The notes under the pieces: model-generated
The model's database searches: none
What the model saw: the letters and a program-made list of their open reading frames with translations, nothing else
Told to the model about the DNA's origin: nothing
Shown here: in pieces, positions 22,770 to 31,271 of the stretch
Layout: the number at the start of each line of letters is the position of its first letter
Position numbering within the stretch: the stretch's first letter is position 1
From: JAUVUV01 sp964548275
Lineage (GTDB): Bacteria; Gemmatimonadota; Glassbacteria; GWA2-58-10
DNA length: 64,000 nucleotides
Assembly (NCBI GenBank): GCA_964548275.1
Contig: CAZJQI010000010.1
Span: 1 to 64,000 of the forward strand
Reading direction: 5' to 3'
Made by a program: the position numbers and the translations under genes

Positions 22770-25499
22770 TTATAAACAGCTCATCAGCTTATCCTTAACC
22801 TGTTCGTAGGAACAGGGCTTGAGCAGGTAGTCGTTCGCGCCGAATTTGTTCACCTGCTTGAGCAGTACGCTCGAGTTGAAATCGCTCATCACAATCACCG
22901 GCAGGTCTTTTGTATCTACGCTCGCCCTGATTGCTTTCAGCACTTCAAGGCCGTTCATCTCCGGCATCCTGAGGTTCATCAGCACAATATCCGGAGGCTT
23001 TTTATCGATCTTGGCCAGAGCCGTTTTACCGTTGATCGCGGCACTTACCCGGAAACCATCATTCTTGAGCTGAAGGCAGATATTCCGGCAGAACTCCGTG
23101 TCGTCATCTGCTACAAGCACGACAAGTCCCTGCTCGCGCTTGGTAATCTTGGTCAGCGTTTTTCTGAGGTTATCCTGGACCATCTCGTCCTTATCATTTT
23201 TTGCCACTTTAAGCAGGTTCTTGATATGCGGCTGGCCATGGCCGATCTCGCCGATCACCCAGACTCCGCTGGCTCTCATCTTGGGATCAGGGGACACGAG
23301 CATGTCCTCCAGCGAATCGTTGATTTCCCTGTTGCCGAAATTCCAGATTGCCTTGAGCGCATTGGCCCGGGCCCGGTTGTCCTTGTCGAACTTGTATTTC
23401 ATCAGGATGCCGAGCACGTTGCGATTGCCCACAGCCTCGAGCGATTCGATCACGTTGGCCCGCACTCTCGGATCATGGTCGGAAAGCATTTTCATCAGCA
23501 GGCTGGCCTCTTTCTGATCAAGCATGCCAGCGATCAGCTTAACTGCCGTGGCTCTTACCCTTTCATCCTCATCCACGAGTATCTCTGAAAGGATTTTAGC
23601 AGTAAAATCTTTGTCCTCGCGGATCAGGACATCCAGTACTTTTTTCGTTGTCTTGGGATCTGTCAGTTCCATATCTTTCAAGTAGGCGTATTTTTTCTCC
23701 AGCCCGATAATGAAATCGACCAGCTTCTTTCTCTGCTGGAGCCCGAGCATGGCTTTTTCCTCGTTTTCCCGCAGAAGGCGGAGGATGATTTTTATCACCG
23801 CATTGCGGGCCATGTTTCGCAGAAAATCGCTGGTGTACTGCGAGAGAGGAAGGATATACTTAAGCGTTTCCATACTTCCGGTATAAGCTAACTCTTTCAG
23901 CGGCTTTATCTTGGCCGGATCCGACATGTTTTTCAATTCCTTGGCCAGCAGTTCGGCTCTCTTTTCCGGATCTTTCACGAGCTTGAGGTCTATCTTTTCC
24001 TCTTTTTCTTTTTCCTTTTCTTTTTCCTTTTCCTCTTCTTCTTCAGCCTCTTTGCCGGGCTCCTCCACCACTTCTGCCTTTTCTGCCTCTTCTACCTGTT
24101 CATCTCCGTAAACTTTCTTTTTAATTTCCTTTTCCATCTCTTCAGTTTCTTTCCGTATCTCCTCGAATATCTCTCTGCCCCGATTTTCAAGCCGCGTTTT
24201 CCTGAAAGCAGACAGTTCGATAAAGAAGTAAAGAGTCTGGGTGAGACGTTCTATATTATCGTTGTATGAGCGAACGATACTGTTCTGATAGTCCACGCCG
24301 TTTTTTTTGCGGTAGGCCTGGAACTTTTTTTCCACTTTTGAGATCTGTTCATCGAGGCTTGCATTGTTCAGGTGGAGGATGAGCACGTTCAACTCACCCT
24401 CACCCAGGCAGCTCTCCGCCGGGCCGCTGTCCGTGGACTCCGGGCGGTCGCTGTCAATCTTCTTCCGGAATTTTTCATAAAGCTCCTTCTGTTCTTTCTG
24501 GTTCTGCGAAAGCCGCTGCCCTGTATCTTTTACCTCCAGAAGGTCGACCAGTCTCTCCACCGTATCAAAATCTATTTCCTCTATCCATTCCTTGCGGTTG
24601 ATACCGGCCACCTTCGCGCCGGAGTTCATGAAAACAATCCTCTTGTAAACCAGAGCTTCCTGGAGAATTGACAACTCGTACTCATAATATTGGCGGAACT
24701 TTTCCAACATCCCTTTGATTGCGCTCTCTGTGCTTCCAGAAACATAAACCTCATCCAGCACGCGCCTGACTTCATCCAGTGGGCTATGGCCGTGGCTGAT
24801 CTCGATCAGCTTCTCGGCGATTGCTTTCAGCTTCTGGCAAATCACGATCTGGCGTTTCAGGCTTTTTATCGGCTCTCCCTGGTTGATCTGGTCCTCGAGC
24901 CGCTGAGTAAACGGGGGTTTTTTCTCCTGGTCCAGTTTTCCGCGCTCGATATTCAGGTTATTAAACTCGTCCAGGAGGAAAAAGAAGCGCAACAGAGTAT
25001 TCTCTTCCGAGATGAATTCCTCGAACCTTGCCTTGACCTGATCGAGCTTCTCCCCTTCGGTCTGGTGCTCCTGGTAGGTATGGCGCAGAAACATCAGGAT
25101 AAAATAGTGTTCGAATATGGAGATATCCGCCACGAATAGCTTTTCCAGGGCATCCAGTCTGGTGGTGAAATACTCCTCCTCGATCCTTCTTTGCTCTTCC
25201 TTGCTGTGAGCACTGGATATTTTTTCATTGAATATTTTCTCCAGAACCGCAAATGCGCCGATGAAGGTTTCACCCTGACTGGATTTTTCCATCCGCAGGT
25301 TGCGACGCGGGCCCAGAAAGACCTGTCTGAACCGGGAGTCTTTTTTCAGCTTGTCGTACTGGCCGCTGAAAATGAGCCTGATATTTTCATTAAGCCGGCT
25401 CAGACTTTGTTCGAAACCGGATTCCCGCAGCTTGTCGATCTTGCTTTCGAGAAAACTCCGGGCCTCCAGACCCGGATTTACCCGTAGCCCGAATTCCAT
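22770..25499 (-). CDS. HEAT-repeat protein with C-terminal pseudo-receiver domain
   Basis: The 909-aa product has an N-terminal helical region (1-450) of unknown family and an acidic/basic low-complexity run near residue 480-510 (KE repeats). HEAT-like helical repeats follow (about 520-780), then a response-regulator receiver (792-909). In the receiver the acidic pocket (Asp798-800), Ser872 and Lys894 are kept, but the phosphorylated Asp is Asn842 in VLMNLRMPEMNG. It therefore probably cannot be phosphorylated normally and may bind partners constitutively. ATG 25499 follows AGGA at 6 nt. It converges with the LD-carboxypeptidase gene and diverges from the trp cluster. Confidence 0.85.
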   Translation of the reverse strand: MEFGLRVNPGLEARSFLESKIDKLRESGFEQSLSRLNENIRLIFSGQYDKLKKDSRFRQVFLGPRRNLRMEKSSQGETFIGAFAVLEKIFNEKISSAHSKEEQRRIEEEYFTTRLDALEKLFVADISIFEHYFILMFLRHTYQEHQTEGEKLDQVKARFEEFISEENTLLRFFFLLDEFNNLNIERGKLDQEKKPPFTQRLEDQINQGEPIKSLKRQIVICQKLKAIAEKLIEISHGHSPLDEVRRVLDEVYVSGSTESAIKGMLEKFRQYYEYELSILQEALVYKRIVFMNSGAKVAGINRKEWIEEIDFDTVERLVDLLEVKDTGQRLSQNQKEQKELYEKFRKKIDSDRPESTDSGPAESCLGEGELNVLILHLNNASLDEQISKVEKKFQAYRKKNGVDYQNSIVRSYNDNIERLTQTLYFFIELSAFRKTRLENRGREIFEEIRKETEEMEKEIKKKVYGDEQVEEAEKAEVVEEPGKEAEEEEEKEKEKEKEKEEKIDLKLVKDPEKRAELLAKELKNMSDPAKIKPLKELAYTGSMETLKYILPLSQYTSDFLRNMARNAVIKIILRLLRENEEKAMLGLQQRKKLVDFIIGLEKKYAYLKDMELTDPKTTKKVLDVLIREDKDFTAKILSEILVDEDERVRATAVKLIAGMLDQKEASLLMKMLSDHDPRVRANVIESLEAVGNRNVLGILMKYKFDKDNRARANALKAIWNFGNREINDSLEDMLVSPDPKMRASGVWVIGEIGHGQPHIKNLLKVAKNDKDEMVQDNLRKTLTKITKREQGLVVLVADDDTEFCRNICLQLKNDGFRVSAAINGKTALAKIDKKPPDIVLMNLRMPEMNGLEVLKAIRASVDTKDLPVIVMSDFNSSVLLKQVNKFGANDYLLKPCSYEQVKDKLMSCL

Positions 25500-25610
25500 A
25501 ATAAATCCTATTTCAGTTGCATTTTTAATCTTTTATTCAAAATAATTTAATATTTTTAGAAATCAATTTAATTAATCATTTCGGGCATGAACCAAATTTT
25601 GCATAAAATA

Positions 25611-25639
25611 TTGACAGTTCGGCTGCGCTGTTGTAATAT
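25611..25639 (+). promoter_or_regulatory. strong sigma70-type promoter of the trp-his cluster
   Basis: TTGACA at 25611-25616 and TAATAT at 25634-25639 with a 17-nt spacer, 74 nt before the leader peptide start. This is the best-matching promoter in the window. Confidence 0.75.
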
Positions 25640-25712
25640 GAAGCTGTCCGATAAAAGTTTCTATCAGTGCTGATAATTTCTGCTTGAAAATTGATTGTTT
25701 TAGGAATCAGAA

Positions 25713-25820
25713 ATGGCTGGTTTTAGCAATAGGACAAAAGACTGGTTTTGGCTGTGGTGTGCATTTCTCTGGCGCATGGGGTATCACCACGCCCGGGAAG
25801 AAATACGCCCGCAAGCCTAG
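25713..25820 (+). CDS. trpL: trp operon leader peptide
   Basis: This 35-codon open frame starts at ATG 25713 with AGGA 7 nt upstream and ends at TAG 25820. It contains four Trp codons, three of them in a five-codon run (W-F-W-L-W, residues 11-15) and a fourth at residue 20. It lies between the strong promoter and a terminator hairpin upstream of trpE. This is the classic arrangement for ribosome-mediated attenuation: stalling at scarce Trp-tRNA lets the antiterminator form. The product itself has no expected function. Confidence 0.85.
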   Translation: MAGFSNRTKDWFWLWCAFLWRMGYHHAREEIRPQA

Positions 25821-25842
25821 CCGATAAATCATTTTCCTGTCA

Positions 25843-25882
25843 AGCCGCGGGCACCTTTTGGGTTCCGCGGCTTTTTAATTTT
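25843..25882 (+). terminator. trp attenuator terminator
   Basis: AGCCGCGG (25843-25850) pairs with CCGCGGCT (25865-25872), with inner ACC/GGT pairing, followed by TTTTTAATTTT. A competing antiterminator can form when GCCCGC (25807-25812) pairs with GCGGGC (25847-25852). An upstream GTGGTG (25754-25759), which covers a Trp codon, can pair with CACCAC (25785-25790). Confidence 0.85.
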
Positions 25883-25929
25883 AGGCGCATGATGCCGGAG
25901 GTAATCTCCGTGATTCTGGAGAAAATATT

Positions 25930-27417
25930 ATGCCTGCAATAATCCCGGAAAAAAAAGAATTCCTGGCCAGAGCCGGGAATGGCAAAATTGTATCCGTGGC
26001 CACTGAACTTTACACGGACACCGAGACCCCGATCAGCGTATTCAAAAAAATCTGTGAGCCGAGCGAATACGCCTTCCTGTTGGAAAGCGTGGAAATGGAA
26101 GAAAAAATCGGCCGCTACTCGTTTCTCGGATTCGCTCCCCGGCTGATCATTCAGGCCCGGGGTGAGAAAATCGAGCTATTCAGAGACGGCAAACTCAGCC
26201 GCTACGAGGGAAACCCGATAGAGTTTCTTAAAAGCTGGATAGCGCAGTATCAGCCGGAACCTATCAAAGGGCTGCCCAGGTTTCAGAACGGGATCGTAGG
26301 CTATTTCTCCTACGATACGATCCGTTATTTCGAGGACATACCCCAGACAAAACCGGATCCCCTTGGGCTTCCTGACTGCTTTCTCATTGTAGCCGACCAG
26401 TTGATAGTTTTCGACCATGTCAAGCACACGCTTACCGTGGTGGTGAGTACATTCATTGAGAACGACACCGACCCGGCTGAATCTTACGAGTACGCCTGCG
26501 AGAGGATTCGCTGGATTGTGAAGCGTATCAACGAGATCGTGCTCGTGCCGCAGAATTTCAAGTCTGCTGCCCGGGTAGCGGTCCCTGAAACCAGTTCCAA
26601 CACGACCCGCGAGGAATTCGAGTCCATGGTACAGCGCGCCAAGGAATATATCCACAAGGGAGACATTTTACAGGTGGTGCTCAGCCAGCGCCTTTACACC
26701 CAACTCAAGGGAGACCCGTTCGACCTTTACCGTGCCCTTCGCCGGGTAAACCCGTCGCCTTACATGTTTTACCTCAAGTTCGGTGACCTGAAAGTCGCCG
26801 GCTCATCCCCGGAGGTTCTGGTACGAGTGGAAAACGATGTGGTCACCACCAGGCCGCTTGCCGGCACCAGACGGCGTGGTGTGGATGAGGAGGAAGACAG
26901 GAGACTGGAAGAGGAACTGCTTGCCGACCCCAAGGAGCGAGCCGAGCACGTGATGCTTGTCGACCTGGGCCGCAACGACCTTGGCCGTATTTGCGACTAC
27001 GGCACTGTCCGGGTCACCGAACAGATGGCTATCGAGCGCTACTCGCACGTGATGCATATTGTGAGCAATGTGGAGGGCCGGATGCGCTCAGATGCCTCGG
27101 CTCTGGATGTGCTCGGTGCGTGTTTCCCGGCAGGTACAGTAAGCGGCGCTCCCAAGGTGCGGGCAATGGAAATAATTGATGAACTGGAAAAGGAAACCAG
27201 GGGTATCTATGCCGGGGCAGTAGGTTATATCGACTTTTCCGGGAACCTCGATTCCTGTATCACGATCAGGACGATTGTGATCAAGGGCGACAAAGCCTAC
27301 ATCCAGGTCGGCGCCGGCATAGTTGCCGATTCCAAGCCGGCGCTGGAGTACCAGGAAACCCTGAACAAGGCCAAGGCACTGCTCAAGGCTGTGGAGCAAG
27401 CCGGAGAATTTCTATGA
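25930..27417 (+). CDS. trpE: anthranilate synthase component I
   Basis: TrpE converts chorismate to anthranilate with ammonia supplied by TrpG, the first step of tryptophan synthesis. The 495-aa product has the N-terminal tryptophan-binding LLES motif (residues 50-53), so feedback inhibition is expected. The C-terminal chorismate-binding core shows DILQVVLSQRL, GSSPEVLVR, TRPLAGTRRRG, VDLGRNDLGR and GAPKVRAMEIIDELE. It follows the attenuator by about 50 nt and overlaps trpG by 4 nt. Transcription is likely set by the leader attenuator. Confidence 0.97.
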   Translation: MPAIIPEKKEFLARAGNGKIVSVATELYTDTETPISVFKKICEPSEYAFLLESVEMEEKIGRYSFLGFAPRLIIQARGEKIELFRDGKLSRYEGNPIEFLKSWIAQYQPEPIKGLPRFQNGIVGYFSYDTIRYFEDIPQTKPDPLGLPDCFLIVADQLIVFDHVKHTLTVVVSTFIENDTDPAESYEYACERIRWIVKRINEIVLVPQNFKSAARVAVPETSSNTTREEFESMVQRAKEYIHKGDILQVVLSQRLYTQLKGDPFDLYRALRRVNPSPYMFYLKFGDLKVAGSSPEVLVRVENDVVTTRPLAGTRRRGVDEEEDRRLEEELLADPKERAEHVMLVDLGRNDLGRICDYGTVRVTEQMAIERYSHVMHIVSNVEGRMRSDASALDVLGACFPAGTVSGAPKVRAMEIIDELEKETRGIYAGAVGYIDFSGNLDSCITIRTIVIKGDKAYIQVGAGIVADSKPALEYQETLNKAKALLKAVEQAGEFL

Positions 27418-27980
27418 TCCTTGTCATTGACAACTATGATTCTTTCACCTATAATCTCGTCCAGTATCTGGGGGAGCTTGGAGCGGAGATCACTGTGTTC
27501 CGCAACGATAAAATAACCGTGGAGGAGGTGGAGAATCTCAAGCCCCTGGGGATAATAATCTCACCCGGGCCTGGAAGGCCGGAGGATGCCGGGATATCCC
27601 TTGAATTGATCGGACGCCTGGGCGCGGTTACCCCGATACTGGGAGTTTGCCTCGGCCATCAGTGTATCGGCCAGTCCTACGGAGGCAAGGTGGTGGGCGC
27701 TCCATACCTGATGCACGGTAAGACCAGCATGATCCACCACGACAGCTCATCCCTCTATCGGGGAGTTCCAAACCCATTCGAAGCCACGCGTTACCATTCC
27801 CTGGTCGTAGAGCCTGATTCCGTGCCGGAGTGCCTTGTGGTAACTTCCCGCACCGAGGACAACGTGATCATGGGCCTGCGCCACGTGGATTTCCCTGTGG
27901 AGGGCGTGCAGTTTCACCCTGAATCGATCCTCACTTTCGAGGGCAAGAAGATTCTGGGCAATTTTCTGGATCGTCTCTAG
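27414..27980 (+). CDS. trpG: anthranilate synthase component II (glutamine amidotransferase)
   Basis: This 188-aa class I glutamine amidotransferase supplies ammonia to TrpE. The catalytic Cys is in GVCLGHQCIGQSYGG and the His-Glu pair in VQFHPESI. The N-terminal IDNYDSFTYNLVQYLGE is typical of TrpG/PabA. ATG lies inside the trpE stop (ATGA overlap), which matches formation of a 1:1 complex. It could also serve 4-amino-4-deoxychorismate synthase, as a single TrpG/PabA does in some bacteria. It is not fused to trpD. Confidence 0.96.
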   Translation: MILVIDNYDSFTYNLVQYLGELGAEITVFRNDKITVEEVENLKPLGIIISPGPGRPEDAGISLELIGRLGAVTPILGVCLGHQCIGQSYGGKVVGAPYLMHGKTSMIHHDSSSLYRGVPNPFEATRYHSLVVEPDSVPECLVVTSRTEDNVIMGLRHVDFPVEGVQFHPESILTFEGKKILGNFLDRL

Positions 27981-28057
27981 AGTTGAAAGGAAATATTCCT
28001 GCTCCGAAAATAATGGACCAAAGGTACGTTATTCCATGGTTTCGGTAAAAACCACCC

Positions 28058-28085
28058 GTAGGGGCGCACGGCCGCGCGCCCCTAC
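28058..28085. repeat. palindromic repeat, GTAGGGGCGC/GCGCCCCTAC type
   Basis: Exact 10-bp arms at 28058-28067 and 28076-28085 with an 8-nt loop. It belongs to the same family as those at 2172, 3060 and 60076. It sits inside the trp cluster, in the 165-nt gap between trpG and the LOG-family gene. Confidence 0.75.
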
Positions 28086-28145
28086 AGAAAACAAAACATT
28101 TTCATTCATTTTCCGGGTGAGCCACCGGCTCATGATGACTGACTG

Positions 28146-28730
28146 ATGGATTTCGACGGATTAAAAAGCAGGCTAGGGCCTCCGGGCGCGCGCTGGGTCT
28201 GTGTTTTCGGCACCTCCGATCCTGCGGATAAGCAGAGCGTAGCAGAGGCGGAGGAACTCGGCAATGCGCTGGCAAAGAACGGCTGGGTGGTGGTTAGCGG
28301 CGGATACGGGGCGGCAATGGAAGCCGCAAACCGCGGCGCACACAATGCCGGAGGATTCACGGTGGGAGTTACCTGTTCGCTTTTCTCCCGCCAGCCGAAC
28401 CGGTATCTTGACGAGAATATAGTAACTCAAAGCCTGCTTGAACGCTTGGAAACTCTGCTCAAGCTTGGCGACGGCTACGTGGCAGCCAAGGGTGGCACCG
28501 GAACTTTAGCCGAAATCGCCCTTGCCTGGGAATATATCAACAAGAGAATCGTGCCGTGCAGGCCGCTTGTATTGCTCGGAAAATTCTGGGAGGCTTTGCC
28601 TGGGATTATCCGTGATGAAAAGGCTGCCCCGGGAGTCAGTATCGGCCGGGCCGGGAATTCGATCGCTACCGCGCGGGATGTTGACGAGGCAGTGCGGATA
28701 ATCAGCCGGAGCTTTGCCTCACAAGCTTGA
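28146..28730 (+). CDS. LOG-family (lysine-decarboxylase-like) nucleotide-binding protein
   Basis: The 194-aa Rossmann-fold protein shows VVSGGYGAAMEAANRGA and the family signature in the variant form KGGTGTLAEIALAWEY (usual form PGGxGTxxE). Characterised LOG proteins are cytokinin-type phosphoribohydrolases that split nucleoside 5'-monophosphates into base and ribose 5-phosphate. Many bacterial members are uncharacterised. It lies between trpG and trpD, which is not a usual place, with a repeat before it and 42 nt to trpD. A link to phosphoribosyl chemistry of the trp and his pathways is possible but unproven. Confidence 0.8.
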   Translation: MDFDGLKSRLGPPGARWVCVFGTSDPADKQSVAEAEELGNALAKNGWVVVSGGYGAAMEAANRGAHNAGGFTVGVTCSLFSRQPNRYLDENIVTQSLLERLETLLKLGDGYVAAKGGTGTLAEIALAWEYINKRIVPCRPLVLLGKFWEALPGIIRDEKAAPGVSIGRAGNSIATARDVDEAVRIISRSFASQA

Positions 28731-28772
28731 GCGCAACAGAGTCATTCTAATAGATCGCAGGAGATTACGATC

Positions 28773-29792
28773 ATGATAGTGGATGCAATCCGCACCCTTG
28801 TGGAAGGCCGCTCTCTGAGCGAAGAACTCGCTGAGGGAACCATGACTCAGATCATGCAGGCAGAGGCATCGCAGGCCCAGATAGGCGCCTTTTTGACCGC
28901 ATTGCGCTTGAAAGGCGAAACTGTCGAGGAGATAACCGCGTTTGCTCGCGTAATGCGCAGCAAACTCACTCCCGTGAAGTATGCAACACCCGGCGAGGTT
29001 CTCGATACCTGCGGCACGGGCGGGGACGGTTCAGGCAGTTTCAATATTTCCACAGCAGCGGCATTCGTGGCCGCAGGGGCCGGCGTGCCTGTGGCCAAAC
29101 ACGGCAACCGTGCGGTCTCAAGTCTCTGCGGCAGCGCCGATCTATTGAAAGAACTCGGGGTGAATATCGAGGCCGGCGCGCAGAGTGCTCTTCGCTGCCT
29201 GAGCGAGGCTGGTATCTGTTTCATCTTCGCACCGCTTTTCCACCCTGCGATGAAACACGCTATCGGGCCGCGGCGTGAGATCGGAATCCGCACCGTGTTC
29301 AATATCTTGGGGCCGCTGACCAACCCGGCAGGCGCGAAATACCAACTTCTCGGAGTATACAGCGAGGATCTCACCGGGAAACTGGCTGGCGTGCTCGGCA
29401 AGCTCGGCAGCAAGAAGGCTTACGTGGTTCATGGCCACGGCAGGCTCGATGAAATTTCGATCAGCGGCTCGACCAAAGTCTCAGAGCTTCAAGATGGCCA
29501 GGTTAAAAGTTACACCGTGAAACTGGAGGATTTCGGCTTCCAACCAAGGCCTGTGGACGCAATTCGCGGTGGGGATGCAGCCACCAACAGCCGGATTCTG
29601 AAAGAGGTCCTCGAAAGCAAGCCCGGACCTTACCGGGAAGCCGTATTGCTGAACGCAGGCGCCGCGATAAGCGCTTTCAAGCAAGGATTATCGATCGCCC
29701 AGGGGGTGGAACTTGCCGAGAACTCGATTGACAGCGGCAAAGCACGCCAAAAGCTCGAAGCCCTGATCGAACTGAGCCACAGCACGGAGTAA
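28773..29792 (+). CDS. trpD: anthranilate phosphoribosyltransferase
   Basis: TrpD joins anthranilate to PRPP. The 339-aa product has the PRPP-binding DTCGTGGDGSGSFNIST motif, KHGNRAVSSLCGSADLLKELG and RREIGIRTVFNILGPLTNPA, all characteristic. Length is typical. A GCAGGAG element precedes the ATG by about 9 nt. It is followed by trpC after 7 nt. Confidence 0.97.
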   Translation: MIVDAIRTLVEGRSLSEELAEGTMTQIMQAEASQAQIGAFLTALRLKGETVEEITAFARVMRSKLTPVKYATPGEVLDTCGTGGDGSGSFNISTAAAFVAAGAGVPVAKHGNRAVSSLCGSADLLKELGVNIEAGAQSALRCLSEAGICFIFAPLFHPAMKHAIGPRREIGIRTVFNILGPLTNPAGAKYQLLGVYSEDLTGKLAGVLGKLGSKKAYVVHGHGRLDEISISGSTKVSELQDGQVKSYTVKLEDFGFQPRPVDAIRGGDAATNSRILKEVLESKPGPYREAVLLNAGAAISAFKQGLSIAQGVELAENSIDSGKARQKLEALIELSHSTE

Positions 29793-29799
29793 GCCGGCA

Positions 29800-30591
29800 A
29801 TGGACATACTTGACCGGATAATCAAGGACAAACTGGAAGAGGTAGCCCGCACCCAGCAGATACTGCCTCTGGATGAGCTGAAAAAGCGGATCGAGGATCA
29901 GCCGTTTCCAGACAAAAACCTCTTCAGCAGGGCGCTGGTCTCACGCGAAAAGCTGGCTCTGATCGGTGAGATCAAAAAGGCGAGTCCCTCGAAAGGGCTG
30001 ATCAGGAAGGATTTCGATACCGCCTCCCTGGCTTCGGCTTACGCTGAGGGTGGAGCCTGCGCCTTGAGCGTATTGACAGAGAGAAAGTATTTCCAGGGAG
30101 AACCGGAATACCTCGTGCAGGCAAGGCGCAGTTCCGGACTACCTGTGCTGCGCAAGGATTTCACGGTTTCTGCCTACCAGATTTACGAAAGCAGGCTGCT
30201 GGGTGCTGACTGCGTGCTTCTGATAGCCGCTGTGCTGGATAACGCCCGGCTGCGCGATTTTATCGCTCTTGCTGACGAACTGGCACTGGATTCTCTGGTG
30301 GAGGTACACGATGAGGCTGAACTGGAGCGCGCGGCAGGCTGCAAGGCAAAGATCATCGGAGTCAATAACCGGGACCTGGGCACGCTCGAGATTTCTCTCG
30401 ATGTTTCTCAGAGGCTCGCACCGCTTTTCCCGGATTCCTCGATAAAAGTATCCGAAAGCGGTATCTCGACCCATGATGATATCAAGCGCCTGGGGTCGCT
30501 GGGTTATGATGCGGTGCTGGTGGGCGAGCACCTGATGCGCCAGAGCGATGTCGCCCGGGCAACGAGAACCCTGATGACGGGGGCCTGGTGA
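29800..30591 (+). CDS. trpC: indole-3-glycerol phosphate synthase
   Basis: TrpC closes the indole ring from CdRP with loss of CO2. The 263-aa (beta-alpha)8 barrel shows EIKKASPSKGLI with the catalytic Lys, then LRKDFTVSAYQIYE, IGVNNRDLGT and VSESGIS near the end. TrpC and TrpF are separate genes here rather than fused. Its TGA overlaps the trpF GTG (GTGA), so translation is coupled. Confidence 0.97.
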   Translation: MDILDRIIKDKLEEVARTQQILPLDELKKRIEDQPFPDKNLFSRALVSREKLALIGEIKKASPSKGLIRKDFDTASLASAYAEGGACALSVLTERKYFQGEPEYLVQARRSSGLPVLRKDFTVSAYQIYESRLLGADCVLLIAAVLDNARLRDFIALADELALDSLVEVHDEAELERAAGCKAKIIGVNNRDLGTLEISLDVSQRLAPLFPDSSIKVSESGISTHDDIKRLGSLGYDAVLVGEHLMRQSDVARATRTLMTGAW

Positions 30592-31208
30592 AAATCAGGA
30601 TAAAAATCTGCGGGATCACCCGGGCTGAGGATGCCCTGAAAGCGGCAGAACTCGGGGCCGACGCGATGGGTTTCGTGTTTCACCGCCCGAGCCCGCGCTA
30701 TATTGAACCAGCCGCAGCAGCCGCAATAATAGATAAGCTACCGGGATTCGTGACCACTGTGGGCGTGTTTGTTGATCTGGAACAGGAACAGGTTCGCCGG
30801 ATCGCCGTCCAAGCGCATCTCGACAGGATTCAGCTCTGCGGTTCTGAATCGCCCGAGTACTGTAGCTCACTGGGCTTGCGCTGGATCAAGGGTTTCCGCC
30901 TGAAAACCCGTGACGATCTCAAGCTGCTCGCCCCCTACGGCAGCGGCCGGGATTTTCTGCTCGACAGTTATGTCAGGGGAGTTCCGGGAGGCACCGGAAA
31001 GACATTCAACTGGGAGTGGGCGAAAGAGGCCGGCAGGTACGGGAGAATCATTCTCGCCGGAGGACTCGCTCCGGATAACGTGGCCCAGGCAATAAGAGCC
31101 GCAATGCCTGCGGGGGTTGATGTCTCCAGCGGCATTGAAAAATCTCCCGGCGTCAAGGACCAGGCAAAAATGGCTGCCTTTGTAGAGACAGTCCGAAACT
31201 GCGTATAG
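30588..31208 (+). CDS. trpF: phosphoribosylanthranilate isomerase
   Basis: TrpF performs the Amadori rearrangement of PRA to CdRP. The 206-aa barrel begins with IKICGITRAEDALKAAELG containing the catalytic Cys, keeps GFVFHRPSPRYI, and ends with ILAGGLAPDNV and GVDVSSGIE. It starts with GTG inside the trpC stop. A separate hisA exists downstream, so the bifunctional PriA solution is not used. The hisG gene follows 63 nt later without a convincing terminator. trpB and trpA, the usual next genes, are missing. Confidence 0.96.
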   Translation: MKIRIKICGITRAEDALKAAELGADAMGFVFHRPSPRYIEPAAAAAIIDKLPGFVTTVGVFVDLEQEQVRRIAVQAHLDRIQLCGSESPEYCSSLGLRWIKGFRLKTRDDLKLLAPYGSGRDFLLDSYVRGVPGGTGKTFNWEWAKEAGRYGRIILAGGLAPDNVAQAIRAAMPAGVDVSSGIEKSPGVKDQAKMAAFVETVRNCV

Positions 31209-31271
31209 CCTTTTTTATTGATAAATGCCGTTTAATTAGTAAACATAGAAATGTAACCAAGAGGCAGGGCG

